Assembly: GCA_024403855.1 (NCBI GenBank)
Contig: JAKSRC010000005.1
Location: forward strand, 20,711 to 84,710
DNA: 64,000 nucleotides
Direction: 5' to 3'
Source: Saccharofermentans sp.
GTDB taxonomy: Bacteria; Bacillota; Clostridia; Saccharofermentanales; Saccharofermentanaceae
This document shows, piece after piece, positions 17,924 to 26,607 of this stretch. The position numbers and the translations under genes were made by a program. The notes under the pieces were generated by a model. That model ran no database searches. It had not been told where the DNA came from and saw only the letters and a list, made by a program, of their open reading frames with translations. Numbering within the stretch: position 1 is the first letter of the stretch; every line of letters starts with the position of its first letter.

Positions 17924-20065
17924 ATGTTATTGACCGGTAAGAACTGGCGCTTATCGGCATCCCGGAAAGTTGAGGATGCTGCTGCGCTTCTTGATGTATT
18001 GCTAAAGAATCGTGGAATAACCGAAGGCCAATCCGTAGAGCAGTTTTTGGCTGAAGATGACGGAATTTGGCACGATCCATTCCTTTATAACGACATGCAT
18101 AAGGCGGTCGACATTATCAATGACACGATGGATAGCAATGGCAAGATCCTCGTCTATGGTGACTACGATTGCGATGGCGTTACTGCTACTTCAATTCTCG
18201 TAAGATATTTCAGAAGTCATTCGGTTGATGTCGAGTATATTGTTCCGCACAGAGCTGAGCATGGATACGGCCTTACTGAGAAGATCATGGACAAGGTTAT
18301 CGAATCCCATCCTGATCTTGTAATAACTGTTGACTGCGGCGTTACAAATGTCGATACCGTACTTGAGCTTAAGAATCGTGGTATCAAGGTCATCATCACT
18401 GATCACCATAACGTTAAGGAAGAATTGCCTCTTGCTGACTGTGTTATCTGTGCAAAGAGAGCAGACAATACATATCCTTTCATTGATCTTTGTGGCGCCG
18501 GTGTCGCGTTAAAGCTTGTTGAAGCTTTGGGTAAGGATGGAAGGCATAAGGTTACAGGCAATATCTGGCGTCAGGCAATAGAGCTTGCAGGTCTTGCGAC
18601 TATAGGCGACCTTGTATCTGTCACAAATGAGAACAGAACAATAATCAAGCGAGCATTTAAGAGCATGCAGAATCCTTCCAATGTCGGTGTTGGAATCATG
18701 AATGATATGCTTCTTGCGCCTGGAAAGACTTTGGATGAGACATTCATTTCTTTTAATTTTGTCCCCAGAATTAATGCTGCAGGCAGATTATATGATTCAG
18801 CAGATGCTTTGAAGCTCTTCCTTGAGAACAATCCTACAGAGGCAAAGAGTGCTGCTCAGGATCTGACAAGACAGAATGATGAGCGTAAAGAGATTGAAGC
18901 CAAGGTTTTCGATGAGGCAAGAGCGCAGCTGGAAAGCCCTAACAGGCCTGACAGATGGTCTTTGACTAATACATGTGGTCCTATTGTCGTTTACAACAAA
19001 GACTGGCATCAGGGCGTGCTTGGAATCGTTGCAGGAAAGCTTTCCCAGTTCTATGGAAGATCTGCATTGGTATTTACTGATGATTCAACTGAGCCCGGTT
19101 GTGCAAAGGGTTCAGGAAGAGCATATGGCGACTTTGATCTTTATGAATGCCTTGAAAGAATCTCTGATAAGCTCGTAAATTTCGGTGGCCATAAGAAGGC
19201 TGCAGGACTTCTTGTAAGAAAGAGCGAGATGGGCATTTTCATGGAGACTTTGGAAGCTGAAGCCGCTAAGATCTATGAAGAGAAGGGCCTTTCCGGAGAA
19301 GAATCCGAAGAGGATGCGATTGTTGCAGAGTGCGAGATCGCACCGGAATGCTTGGATTTTGATGCATATAACAAGGTCAGCAAATTAAGACCTTTCGGAA
19401 TCGGTAATCCTAAGCCGATATTCGTTACAAAGGGTCTTGTGATTTCCGGCATCGCACAGATGAGCCAGGGCGCTCACATAAGACTTGATCTGACTGATAA
19501 GGAAGGCCGATACAGTCTTTCAGCAGTAGGTTTTGGAATGGGCGATTACTTCAGTGTTCTTAAAGCAGGCGACAAAGTCGATATTGCCTATACGATGAAT
19601 GAATACTGCTTCAGAGGCGAGACGTCATTAAGTCTTCACCTTGAAGATATCAGACTTGAAAAGCCTATAGGATTCATGTGGCAGAAGGCAGATATCGCTG
19701 AAAAACTCTATACGAGTGGACTTGCGATGAACCAGATTGCCAAGATGGCACCAGGCGAAGATATAAGAGATCAGATGAAGCCCACGGCAGAGCAGTACGG
19801 CGCATGCTACAAAGCAATCGAGCGTTTCGGAGGTACTGCTATGTCAACTGCGGACTTAGACCTTCTTGCAAGATTGGTTACTAACAATTATGATGTAGCG
19901 GTAACCCCGTTCCAGTTAAAGCGCTGCCTTGAGGTTTTCGCTGATTGCAAACTGATAAGGTTAAGGACTATGAAGCCCATGAGAGTATGTTTTAACATTC
20001 TCAGAACGGGAGACAAAGTAAAACTCAGTGATTCTGAGGTGTACAGGAGAATACAAGGTGACTAG
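17924..20065 (+). CDS. recJ: Single-stranded-DNA-specific exonuclease RecJ
   Basis: 713-residue 5'-3' ssDNA exonuclease acting in recombination and mismatch repair. DHH phosphoesterase motifs are all visible: VYGDYDCDGVTAT near residue 72, VITVDCG, IITDHHN, and CGAGVALKL. The DHHA1 domain has GIVAGKLSQFYGRSALVF and NFGGHKKAAGL, followed by an OB-like domain with LRPFGIGNPKP. A C-terminal extension of about 130 residues beyond the OB domain resembles that of other Clostridia RecJ proteins. The stop overlaps the downstream relA start by eight bases, so the two are translationally coupled. No strong binding site precedes ATG 17924. Confidence 0.95.
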   Translation: MLLTGKNWRLSASRKVEDAAALLDVLLKNRGITEGQSVEQFLAEDDGIWHDPFLYNDMHKAVDIINDTMDSNGKILVYGDYDCDGVTATSILVRYFRSHSVDVEYIVPHRAEHGYGLTEKIMDKVIESHPDLVITVDCGVTNVDTVLELKNRGIKVIITDHHNVKEELPLADCVICAKRADNTYPFIDLCGAGVALKLVEALGKDGRHKVTGNIWRQAIELAGLATIGDLVSVTNENRTIIKRAFKSMQNPSNVGVGIMNDMLLAPGKTLDETFISFNFVPRINAAGRLYDSADALKLFLENNPTEAKSAAQDLTRQNDERKEIEAKVFDEARAQLESPNRPDRWSLTNTCGPIVVYNKDWHQGVLGIVAGKLSQFYGRSALVFTDDSTEPGCAKGSGRAYGDFDLYECLERISDKLVNFGGHKKAAGLLVRKSEMGIFMETLEAEAAKIYEEKGLSGEESEEDAIVAECEIAPECLDFDAYNKVSKLRPFGIGNPKPIFVTKGLVISGIAQMSQGAHIRLDLTDKEGRYSLSAVGFGMGDYFSVLKAGDKVDIAYTMNEYCFRGETSLSLHLEDIRLEKPIGFMWQKADIAEKLYTSGLAMNQIAKMAPGEDIRDQMKPTAEQYGACYKAIERFGGTAMSTADLDLLARLVTNNYDVAVTPFQLKRCLEVFADCKLIRLRTMKPMRVCFNILRTGDKVKLSDSEVYRRIQGD

Positions 20066-22670
20066 AGGTAAGAACGATCTGGAATTTAATGCAGTTACCG
20101 AAGAAGAAGTGCAGGCAGAAGCCGAACGCGCTTATCTACAGGACGACAGCTTAAAGCCCGAGATCCCTCAGGAACTTGAAGAAAAATTCCAGGAGATCGT
20201 AAAGCTCTATGACGAATATGCCAGAGCTGCAAATCTCGAAGAGAAGGATATTGAAAAAGATAATGCCGACTTAGAGAAGGCATTCATTTTCGCTTATAAA
20301 GCGCACCGTCATCAGAAGAGAAAGACGGGCGAGCCTTACATCACGCATCCTGTTGCTGTTGCTTTAATTCTTGCTGATTTGAAGGTTGATTCTGCTACGA
20401 TACAGGCAGCTCTACTTCACGATACTATTGAGGACACTATTGTAGACGACGATATGGTTACCGAGAAATTCGGTTCTGCCGTAAGGAGCCTCGTAGATGG
20501 CGTAACAAAGCTTAATCTCAGCCTTGATAATGTCGTATATAATTCCAAAATTGACATCCAGGCATCTAATGTCCGCAAGATGTTTATTGCTCTTACAGAT
20601 GACATCAGAGTCATTTTCATTAAGCTTGCTGACCGCTTGCACAATATGAGAACGTTAAAGTCCATGAGCCCTGAAAAGCAGATTGAAAAGGCTCAGGAGA
20701 CACTTGATATCTATGTTCCTTTCGCAGGACGCTTCGGTATTTACAAGATTAAATGGGAATTAGAAGATCTCTGTCTCAGATATCTTCACCCGACTGACTA
20801 CTACGAACTTGTAAAGCTCGTCAGCGGTAACAGAGCTCAGAGAGAAGACTTCATGGCTGATGTCGTCTCTGAGATTCGTGCAAAGCTTGAGGAAAACGGC
20901 ATTGTCCATTACGACATCGAAGGCCGTCCGAAGCACTTCTACAGCATATATAAGAAGATGCATGAGAAGGGTAAGACTATTGATGAGATCTACGACCTTT
21001 TTGCGTGCAGAATCATTGTAGATGAAGTCATTGAGTGCTATCAGGTATTGGGTATTATCCATGAAATGTACCAGCACGTACCCGGAAGATTCAAAGACTA
21101 TATTGCTATGCCTAAGGAGAACAAGTACCAGTCCATCCATACGACTGTCGTAAGTCATACAGGTACATCCTTTGAAGTGCAGATAAGAACTTTTGCGATG
21201 CATCAGATTGCAGAGTTCGGTATCGCTGCTCATTGGCATTATAAGGAAGCCGGTAATTCTCAGGAATTCAAGGCTGATAAATACGATACGAAGATCAATG
21301 AGATGAGACAGATCATCGATTCTCATAATGAGCTTGCTGATTCCGGCGAGTTCCTGGAATCTTTCAAGATGAGTATCGCGCCTGACGAGATTTTCGTATA
21401 TACACCTAAGCACGAAGTAGTAAAACTTCCGAAGGGTTCATGTCCTATCGACTTTGCTTATGCGATCCACTCCGGCATCGGTAACCATATGCATGGCGCC
21501 AAGGTTAACGGCCGTATCGTTCCTTTGTCTTATGAACTTAAGAACAGTGATATTGTTGAGATTCAGTCTTCTGATAAGCTCGTAAAGGGACCTTCACGTG
21601 ACTGGGTAGCTATTGCACGCACGGCAAATGCGAAGTCTAAGATCAATAACTGGTTCAAGCGTGAAGCACGTGCCGATAACATCGCTACCGGCCGAGAAAT
21701 GCTTACAAATGAGATTACACGTAACGGCTTTGATCCTTCCAAGCTTCTTATGCATAAGGCTATCGAAGTTATTTTGAAGCGCAATAATTTCACTTCATTG
21801 GAGGATATGTTTGCTGCTTTAGGTTACGGTTCTATTAGCGTCAGCAAGGTCTTCTCAAGGCTCCGTGACGACTATATAAGGAATATTCCTGAAGAAGAGC
21901 GCAGAGCTTTAGGATACCGCGTAACAGCTGACGGTAACGTTGCATATAGCCCTAATGAGCTTCCTATCGAACTCGGTAAGGCTGACCAGACTCGTAATTC
22001 CAAGAATACAAAGGCGAAGACACCTGAGACTAATAAGCAGGTTATCGATTACGATGTAGCGAAAATAAATGCACTTGCATTAGATCCTCACCAGACAACC
22101 GTTCCGGGAACACCCAAGGGTGTGGAAGCGCTTAATAATGCAGCTTCCTCCAAGCAGTCAAAGGGCACTAAGTCGAATTCAGCAAGAAGAGTTCACAACA
22201 ATGACGCAGTTGTCGTTAATGGCCTTGATACGATTGCAACGCACATTTCTAAGTGCTGCCATCCTGTATTTGGCGATGAGATCATCGGTTATGTCACACA
22301 GGAAAAGGGCGTAGGCATTCACAAGGTGAACTGCAAGAACATCATGAACATTATCAAGAATCGCCAGAATTCTCAGAAGGACGAAGAGAAGTATCAGCGA
22401 CTTGTTGCTGTTAAGTGGCTTTCAAAGGCGAAGTTCTCAAATTACGATGTACAGCTTGTGGTCGTTGCTATGGACAGAAATGGCCTTCTTATCGACGTGC
22501 TCGACAAGATCAATGAAGAGAAGATCAATATCGTTAAGCTTAATACCGTAGTAGACGGTCCTGAAGCAAGGATTTTCGCGACTGTTAATGTATCAGGCAG
22601 GGAACAGCTTGACCGCACCTGTGAAAGGATTCTGCGAGTCAAGGATGTTGTTGATGTAATCAGGAACTAA
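20058..22670 (+). CDS. relA: Bifunctional (p)ppGpp synthetase/hydrolase Rel
   Basis: 870-residue long RSH enzyme controlling the stringent response. Domains in order: HD hydrolase with YITHPVAVALILADLK and LLHDTIEDT (HDxxED intact); synthetase with EGRPKHFYSIYKKM, DLFACRIIV and HEMYQHVPGRFKDYIAMPK; TGS with DEIFVYTPKHEVVKLPKGSCPIDFAYAIHS; a Cys/His-containing region with HISKCCHPVFGDEIIGYVT; and a C-terminal ACT domain with LLIDVLDKINEEKINIVKLN. I chose GTG 20058, with AGGAGA at 20045-20050; the frame extends to GTG 20028 without a site. The N terminus carries about 70 extra acidic residues before the HD domain, longer than usual. Confidence 0.95.
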   Translation: MTRGKNDLEFNAVTEEEVQAEAERAYLQDDSLKPEIPQELEEKFQEIVKLYDEYARAANLEEKDIEKDNADLEKAFIFAYKAHRHQKRKTGEPYITHPVAVALILADLKVDSATIQAALLHDTIEDTIVDDDMVTEKFGSAVRSLVDGVTKLNLSLDNVVYNSKIDIQASNVRKMFIALTDDIRVIFIKLADRLHNMRTLKSMSPEKQIEKAQETLDIYVPFAGRFGIYKIKWELEDLCLRYLHPTDYYELVKLVSGNRAQREDFMADVVSEIRAKLEENGIVHYDIEGRPKHFYSIYKKMHEKGKTIDEIYDLFACRIIVDEVIECYQVLGIIHEMYQHVPGRFKDYIAMPKENKYQSIHTTVVSHTGTSFEVQIRTFAMHQIAEFGIAAHWHYKEAGNSQEFKADKYDTKINEMRQIIDSHNELADSGEFLESFKMSIAPDEIFVYTPKHEVVKLPKGSCPIDFAYAIHSGIGNHMHGAKVNGRIVPLSYELKNSDIVEIQSSDKLVKGPSRDWVAIARTANAKSKINNWFKREARADNIATGREMLTNEITRNGFDPSKLLMHKAIEVILKRNNFTSLEDMFAALGYGSISVSKVFSRLRDDYIRNIPEEERRALGYRVTADGNVAYSPNELPIELGKADQTRNSKNTKAKTPETNKQVIDYDVAKINALALDPHQTTVPGTPKGVEALNNAASSKQSKGTKSNSARRVHNNDAVVVNGLDTIATHISKCCHPVFGDEIIGYVTQEKGVGIHKVNCKNIMNIIKNRQNSQKDEEKYQRLVAVKWLSKAKFSNYDVQLVVVAMDRNGLLIDVLDKINEEKINIVKLNTVVDGPEARIFATVNVSGREQLDRTCERILRVKDVVDVIRN

Positions 22671-22685
22671 GAATTTCCTTTTTGA

Positions 22686-24440
22686 TTAAGTATCGCCGTA
22701 GTAAGTGTCGTCATCGTATCCGCCAACATAGCTGATATTGAAGATTATCATGGGCTTTTTACCTGACTTGGAGTATACGAAGTTTTTAATCTGCTCTCTG
22801 AAATTGCGCTTTTGGACGAAGGCTTCAATGCTGCCTGCTTTTGTGCTTGCCTGGCTAAGAAGATCGTCGACCTTCTTAGAAGTCAGTTCGTAAATGACAT
22901 CCTGATTCTCATCTTCATCAAAGCAACCGAGTGAATTGATGGCAGGGGAGCAGGCAAGATCGCCCGTTCTCTCATCAACTGTAATAGCGATTGCAAGGCA
23001 TCCATCCTCACTCAAGTGAATTCTGTCGGTAAGAACTTTATCGTCAGCATCGACTGTGCCGGTGCCGTCGATGAGGACGGGAGCTGCCGGAACGTGGTCA
23101 GCAATTCTGGCATCTTCATTAGTGAGTTCAAGAACTGAACCATTTTCGAGGATGCAAACGTTATCTTCAGGCATACCGAGGCTTTCAGCCATTTCTTTGT
23201 GGAGGCAGAGCATGCGGTATTCACCGTGAACGGGAATGAAGAATTTCGGCTTTACCAGAGCGTGGAACATCATGAGTTCGTTCCTGTAAGCGTGGCCTGA
23301 GACATGAACATCTGCAAGTGACTGGTAAATAACGTGAGCGCCTTTCTTGTAAAGTTCGTTTATTACTCTGTAAATAGGCTTCTCGTTGCCCGGAATCGGG
23401 TCAGCAGAGATGATTACCGTATCGCCCTTGGTGATATCTACGGAACGATGCGAAGAATATGCCATACGTGTCAGGGCGCTCATCGGCTCAGCCTGTGAAC
23501 CGGTCGTGAGGATAACGATCTGGTTATCCGGATAGTTGTCAATTGCATCGATATCGATCAGGGTATCCGGCTGAATCTCAATGTAACCGAGAGTGTTTGC
23601 GATATTGAATACCTGAACCATTGAACGGCCCGAAAGAGCGACGTGGCGGCCATATTTCTCTGCTGCAGTGATGATCTGCTGCATGCGGTGAACGTGTGAT
23701 GAGAAGGTGGCAACGATTATGCGGCCTTCTGCCATTCTGAAATAGTGCGAAAAAGCTTCGCCGACATGCTTTTCGGAGGGCGAAAAGCCGTCGATCTCAA
23801 CGTTTGTAGATTCGCACATCAACATCAGTACGCCTTCTTTACCAAGCTCGCCCAAGCGCTGAAGATTGATCATTTTGCCGTTGATAGGTGTGTAATCGAT
23901 CTTGAAGTCTCCGGAATGAACTATTCTTCCCTGAGGAGTGTTGATGCAGAGCGCATATGAATCTGCGATAGAGTGGTTGACTCTGATGAATTCAACAGAA
24001 AAAGATTTGCCAAGGCTTATGATGTCACCATTCTTGCAGGTTGTAAGCTTGATGCCTTCCAAAGGAACATTCTTGTCCTGAAGCTTCAACTTGATGAGCT
24101 CTATTGCCATCGTACCGCCGTAAACAGGACACTTGAACTCTCTTAAGAAATAGGGAAGAGAGCCGATGTGATCCTCGTGGCCGTGAGTGATGAGAATACC
24201 GCGGAGTTTGGCCTGATTGCGTCTGATGTATGTGAAATCAGGAATAACACAGTCAACGCCGGGCATGTTTTCTTCAGGAAAACTCATACCGCAGTCAACG
24301 ATGATGATATCGTTGTTATATTCGAATGCGGTCATGTTCTTTCCGATTTCACCGATACCACCCAACGGGATGATCTTTACGGGATTCAGATTCTTATATT
24401 TAGGGTCGTTAAAGCTGTGTCTTTTAGAATTACTGCTCAT
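22686..24440 (-). CDS. rnjA: Ribonuclease J
   Basis: 584-residue metallo-beta-lactamase/beta-CASP nuclease with 5'-3' exoribonuclease and endonuclease activity in mRNA turnover and rRNA maturation. The metal-binding motif appears as THGHEDHIGSLPYF, with downstream GDFKIDYTP, the beta-CASP region (ATFSSHVHRMQQI, TTGSQAEPMSALTRMA), and VHVSGHA. A C-terminal dimerisation domain follows. The start is ATG 24440 (MSSNSKRH), with AGAAGGAA on the minus strand at 24446-24453; the open frame extends 11 codons further but without a site. It converges on relA with 15 bases between stops, and lies downstream of the SH3-3D gene. Confidence 0.95.
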   Translation of the reverse strand: MSSNSKRHSFNDPKYKNLNPVKIIPLGGIGEIGKNMTAFEYNNDIIIVDCGMSFPEENMPGVDCVIPDFTYIRRNQAKLRGILITHGHEDHIGSLPYFLREFKCPVYGGTMAIELIKLKLQDKNVPLEGIKLTTCKNGDIISLGKSFSVEFIRVNHSIADSYALCINTPQGRIVHSGDFKIDYTPINGKMINLQRLGELGKEGVLMLMCESTNVEIDGFSPSEKHVGEAFSHYFRMAEGRIIVATFSSHVHRMQQIITAAEKYGRHVALSGRSMVQVFNIANTLGYIEIQPDTLIDIDAIDNYPDNQIVILTTGSQAEPMSALTRMAYSSHRSVDITKGDTVIISADPIPGNEKPIYRVINELYKKGAHVIYQSLADVHVSGHAYRNELMMFHALVKPKFFIPVHGEYRMLCLHKEMAESLGMPEDNVCILENGSVLELTNEDARIADHVPAAPVLIDGTGTVDADDKVLTDRIHLSEDGCLAIAITVDERTGDLACSPAINSLGCFDEDENQDVIYELTSKKVDDLLSQASTKAGSIEAFVQKRNFREQIKNFVYSKSGKKPMIIFNISYVGGYDDDTYYGDT

Positions 24441-24462
24441 AATTGTTCCTTCTATAAATGTC

Positions 24463-24494
24463 AAATACTTCACGTGGATATGCGCGAAGTATTT
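24463..24494 (-). repeat. Hairpin between the SH3-3D gene and RNase J
   Basis: Perfect 9-bp inverted repeat AAATACTTC/GAAGTATTT with a 14-base loop. It may terminate or stabilise the upstream SH3-3D transcript; no clear U-run follows on the minus strand. Confidence 0.5.
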
Positions 24495-24515
24495 GGAGAT
24501 TGCCTGATTCTTATT

Positions 24516-25589
24516 TTACTTTACGTAGACGTTGCGGTAGCAGGTCTTGTACTTGCCTGATTCACCGTCTTCAGCGTAGATATCTATGATGTAGCCCTTA
24601 ACGGCGCCACCCTTGTCTTCAACCGTATAATAACCATCTCCGCCCAACGGATCATTCTCAATGTAGATAACGGTGCCCTTAGGGAAGATTGACCAGTCAG
24701 CTGCAACCGTGCGGCCTTCCTTACATGTTGTGCCGGATGCGGTGCTCTTACTGTATGTACCATCCTTCATAAGCTGAGGACCATAGAATGTAATCTTGCA
24801 GTTAACAGCCTGGCCGGACGGCTTAGGTGCCGGAGTATTAGTTGCCTTAGGCTTCGGAGTAGGAGTATTGGTAGCCTTCGGTGCCGGAGTATTAGTTGCC
24901 TTGGGCTTGGGTGTTGCCGTTGCCTTAGGCTTAGGTGTCGGAGTATTAGTAGGCTTTGTCTCGGTGGTATAAGACTTCTTAATATAATTGCCGTTATAAG
25001 TCTTGTACCAGCCGTTTGAAGTAACTGCGACTACATCGATCTTATCACCTGCGTGGACGCTCTTAACAACGTCGTATTCTGTGCCAGGGCCTTTTCTTAC
25101 GTTTACTGTAGTTGTAGCGTAAACGAGGATCTTAAGCTCGGATTCAGTAATCTGAGGTTTTGTTTCTTTTGTAGTCGTAGTAGTAGCTTCTGTGGATTTT
25201 GTAGTCTCAGAAGTAGTTGCTGAAGTTGTTGCGAAAGTCTCTGAAGTAGAAGCTTCGGAAGTGGAGGCTTCAGTGCTCTCGGAGGTCTCTGAAGTTGCTG
25301 AGGTCTCAGAAGTCTCCGGTGCTTCTGTGGTCTCAGTTGTATTGGTTGTCTCGTCAGATGAAGCATCAACGCTACTGCCTGTAGGATCGAAGCCTTCAGG
25401 ATAAGAGACGACCGTGATGGTAATCTCACCTGTCTCAATCGGCTGAGCAGGCATATTGGAACGGTCGAGAGCGGAATCCACAGCAAAAGTCGCCGTCGCG
25501 CAGAGCGAGACAACGATGCAACAGTTAACGGCCGAGACGATCTTGGCACGTGTGATGTTATAGAATTCCTTTATTCCAACAAACTTCAA
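24516..25589 (-). CDS. Secreted SH3b and 3D domain cell-wall protein
   Basis: 357-residue exported protein, probably a peptidoglycan-modifying enzyme or binder. Residues about 12-36 form a signal or anchor segment (VSAVNCCIVVSLCATATFAV). A Ser/Thr/Glu-rich low-complexity stretch covers about 75-145. A bacterial SH3 domain follows (about 150-205, TTVNVRKGPGTEYDVVKSV), then a Pro/Lys/Thr linker of repeated KATNTPAPKP-like units, and a C-terminal 3D domain, recognised by the pattern ending DKGGAVKGYIIDIYAED. 3D domains occur in lytic transglycosylases and Rpf-like proteins. The start is TTG at 25589, preceded by AAAGGAG on the minus strand ten bases before. Confidence 0.88.
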   Translation of the reverse strand: MKFVGIKEFYNITRAKIVSAVNCCIVVSLCATATFAVDSALDRSNMPAQPIETGEITITVVSYPEGFDPTGSSVDASSDETTNTTETTEAPETSETSATSETSESTEASTSEASTSETFATTSATTSETTKSTEATTTTTKETKPQITESELKILVYATTTVNVRKGPGTEYDVVKSVHAGDKIDVVAVTSNGWYKTYNGNYIKKSYTTETKPTNTPTPKPKATATPKPKATNTPAPKATNTPTPKPKATNTPAPKPSGQAVNCKITFYGPQLMKDGTYSKSTASGTTCKEGRTVAADWSIFPKGTVIYIENDPLGGDGYYTVEDKGGAVKGYIIDIYAEDGESGKYKTCYRNVYVK

Positions 25590-25596
25590 GAGTTTT

Positions 25597-25695
25597 ATTC
25601 TCCTTTATTTTGCCAGCATTTAGGAGTCGTCTGAACTTGGCGAATTGTGTGTTCCTAAAGTTCCGCTACCACCCAAATTGAAGGCACAATTACAA
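25597..25695 (-). ncRNA. Possible structured 5' leader of the SH3-3D gene
   Basis: On the minus strand an extended -10 (TGATATAAT, complement near 25698-25706) predicts a leader of about 100 bases before the TTG start. It can fold: an outer helix TTGTGCC/GGCAAAA, and an inner helix TTTAGGA/TCCTAAA; GAACTT and AAGTTC inside could form a competing pairing. The 5' part contains GGGTGGTAGCGGAAC. Cell-wall genes of this type are often under c-di-AMP riboswitches, but I cannot match the known consensus, so the class is left open. Confidence 0.3.
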
Positions 25696-25921
25696 ACTTA
25701 TTATATCATACTAATGATTTTGGCCATTCTGAGCCGAAAAAAGGGCATTTTTGTAAGTTTGTTATTTCCTGCCCGGGTTTTTCCTTTACCTCAAAAGTGA
25801 TTTTGAGTAAAGCGTTTTTCGAAATTTGTCAATTGATTGTAACAACTATGAAAAGCATGAAATATTCTAAGCGTCTATAATCTAGACACCATCAAGGGAG
25901 TACAAAGAAGGGGGAAGTGCA

Positions 25922-26086
25922 ATGTCATACGGACGTGTCCGCAAGCCGTCGAAAAGAGCGCGATTCGGAACAACAGAACACGATGTCGAAAAGAAGCGCA
26001 CCAAAATCCTCCTGATCTGTGCCCTGATACTCATTCTTTGCGGCATCCTGGATGTAATTTTCCTCGTCGGAATACTTGATTTGTGA
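25922..26086 (+). CDS. Small membrane protein, 54 residues
   Basis: Short ORF with a strong site (AAGGGGG at 25908-25914) and a TATAAT at 25876-25881, followed directly by a hairpin terminator, so it has the full layout of a gene. The first 28 residues are very basic (MSYGRVRKPSKRARFG, then EKKRTK) and the rest is a single hydrophobic helix with ILLICALILILCGILDVIF. A cytoplasmic positive N terminus and one membrane span are expected. I do not recognise the family. Confidence 0.65.
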   Translation: MSYGRVRKPSKRARFGTTEHDVEKKRTKILLICALILILCGILDVIFLVGILDL

Positions 26087-26094
26087 TTTATACG

Positions 26095-26116
26095 AGCTGC
26101 CTTCGGGCAGCTTTTC
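26095..26116 (+). terminator. Terminator after the 54-residue membrane protein gene
   Basis: Stem AGCTGCC/GGCAGCT with the stable TTCG tetraloop, followed by TTTC. Confidence 0.85.
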
Positions 26117-26541
26117 TATTGGCCGGATACTTGTGGAATATTGCTGGCGCCGCAAGTAGAAGAGCGCCTTGAAAGTCGCCTGTTTCCTGCTCGAAAAAAC
26201 TTTCTTCGGAACCATATTTCAGTGCACTGTTTTTGTCGTATTATGTCGGATTGTCTGTCGGAAAAATGCACTGATTTGTTGGAAAACAACTTTTGTGCGC
26301 ATATTTTGTCGGAAACCTTGTCTTAAAACACCCCGGATTTTTTCAGCAATTCGTTGTGCTGTTGGAAATTACCAGATACGACAATTTCGGAAAAATCTGA
26401 AAGGAATTTGCGACAAGTTGTCCGACAAAAAGTGACAAAAGGGACAACAGATATAGAGAATCAGATATTTCTCCGACAATTTTTACTGAAAAAAGACAAT
26501 TTTCGGCTATTAAATTAGGCTCAGACCACTGTTGTTATAAA
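26117..26541. repeat. Intergenic region with scattered TGTCGGA heptamers
   Basis: No gene seen. TGTCGGA occurs at 26244, 26256 and 26307 on the plus strand, and its complement TCCGACA at 26421 and 26472. Near-matches (TACGACA about 26376, TGTCGTA about 26234, GCGACAA about 26410) lie between them. The two orientations face each other around the centre of the region. No T-box signature (the AGGGTGGNACCGCG type) is present upstream of proS. Confidence 0.45.
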
Positions 26542-26570
26542 TTGCAAAAAACACCCCTCTCGTATATACT
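26542..26570 (+). promoter_or_regulatory. Promoter of proS
   Basis: TTGCAA (26542-26547), 17 bases, TATACT (26565-26570). The predicted transcript starts near 26577, only about 30 bases before the ATG at 26608. Confidence 0.75.
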
Positions 26571-26607
26571 TACACCCGTAATATTTTTATTAATAAGGGA
26601 GCAGAAT

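Noticed and set aside
25597..25706. Calling the SH3-3D leader a c-di-AMP (ydaO) riboswitch
   Set aside because: I could not find the conserved ydaO segments, so it is reported only as an unassigned structured leader.
26117..26607. T-box leader for proS
   Set aside because: No AGGGTGG-type T-box, no specifier hairpin, and the best promoter leaves a leader of only about 30 bases.
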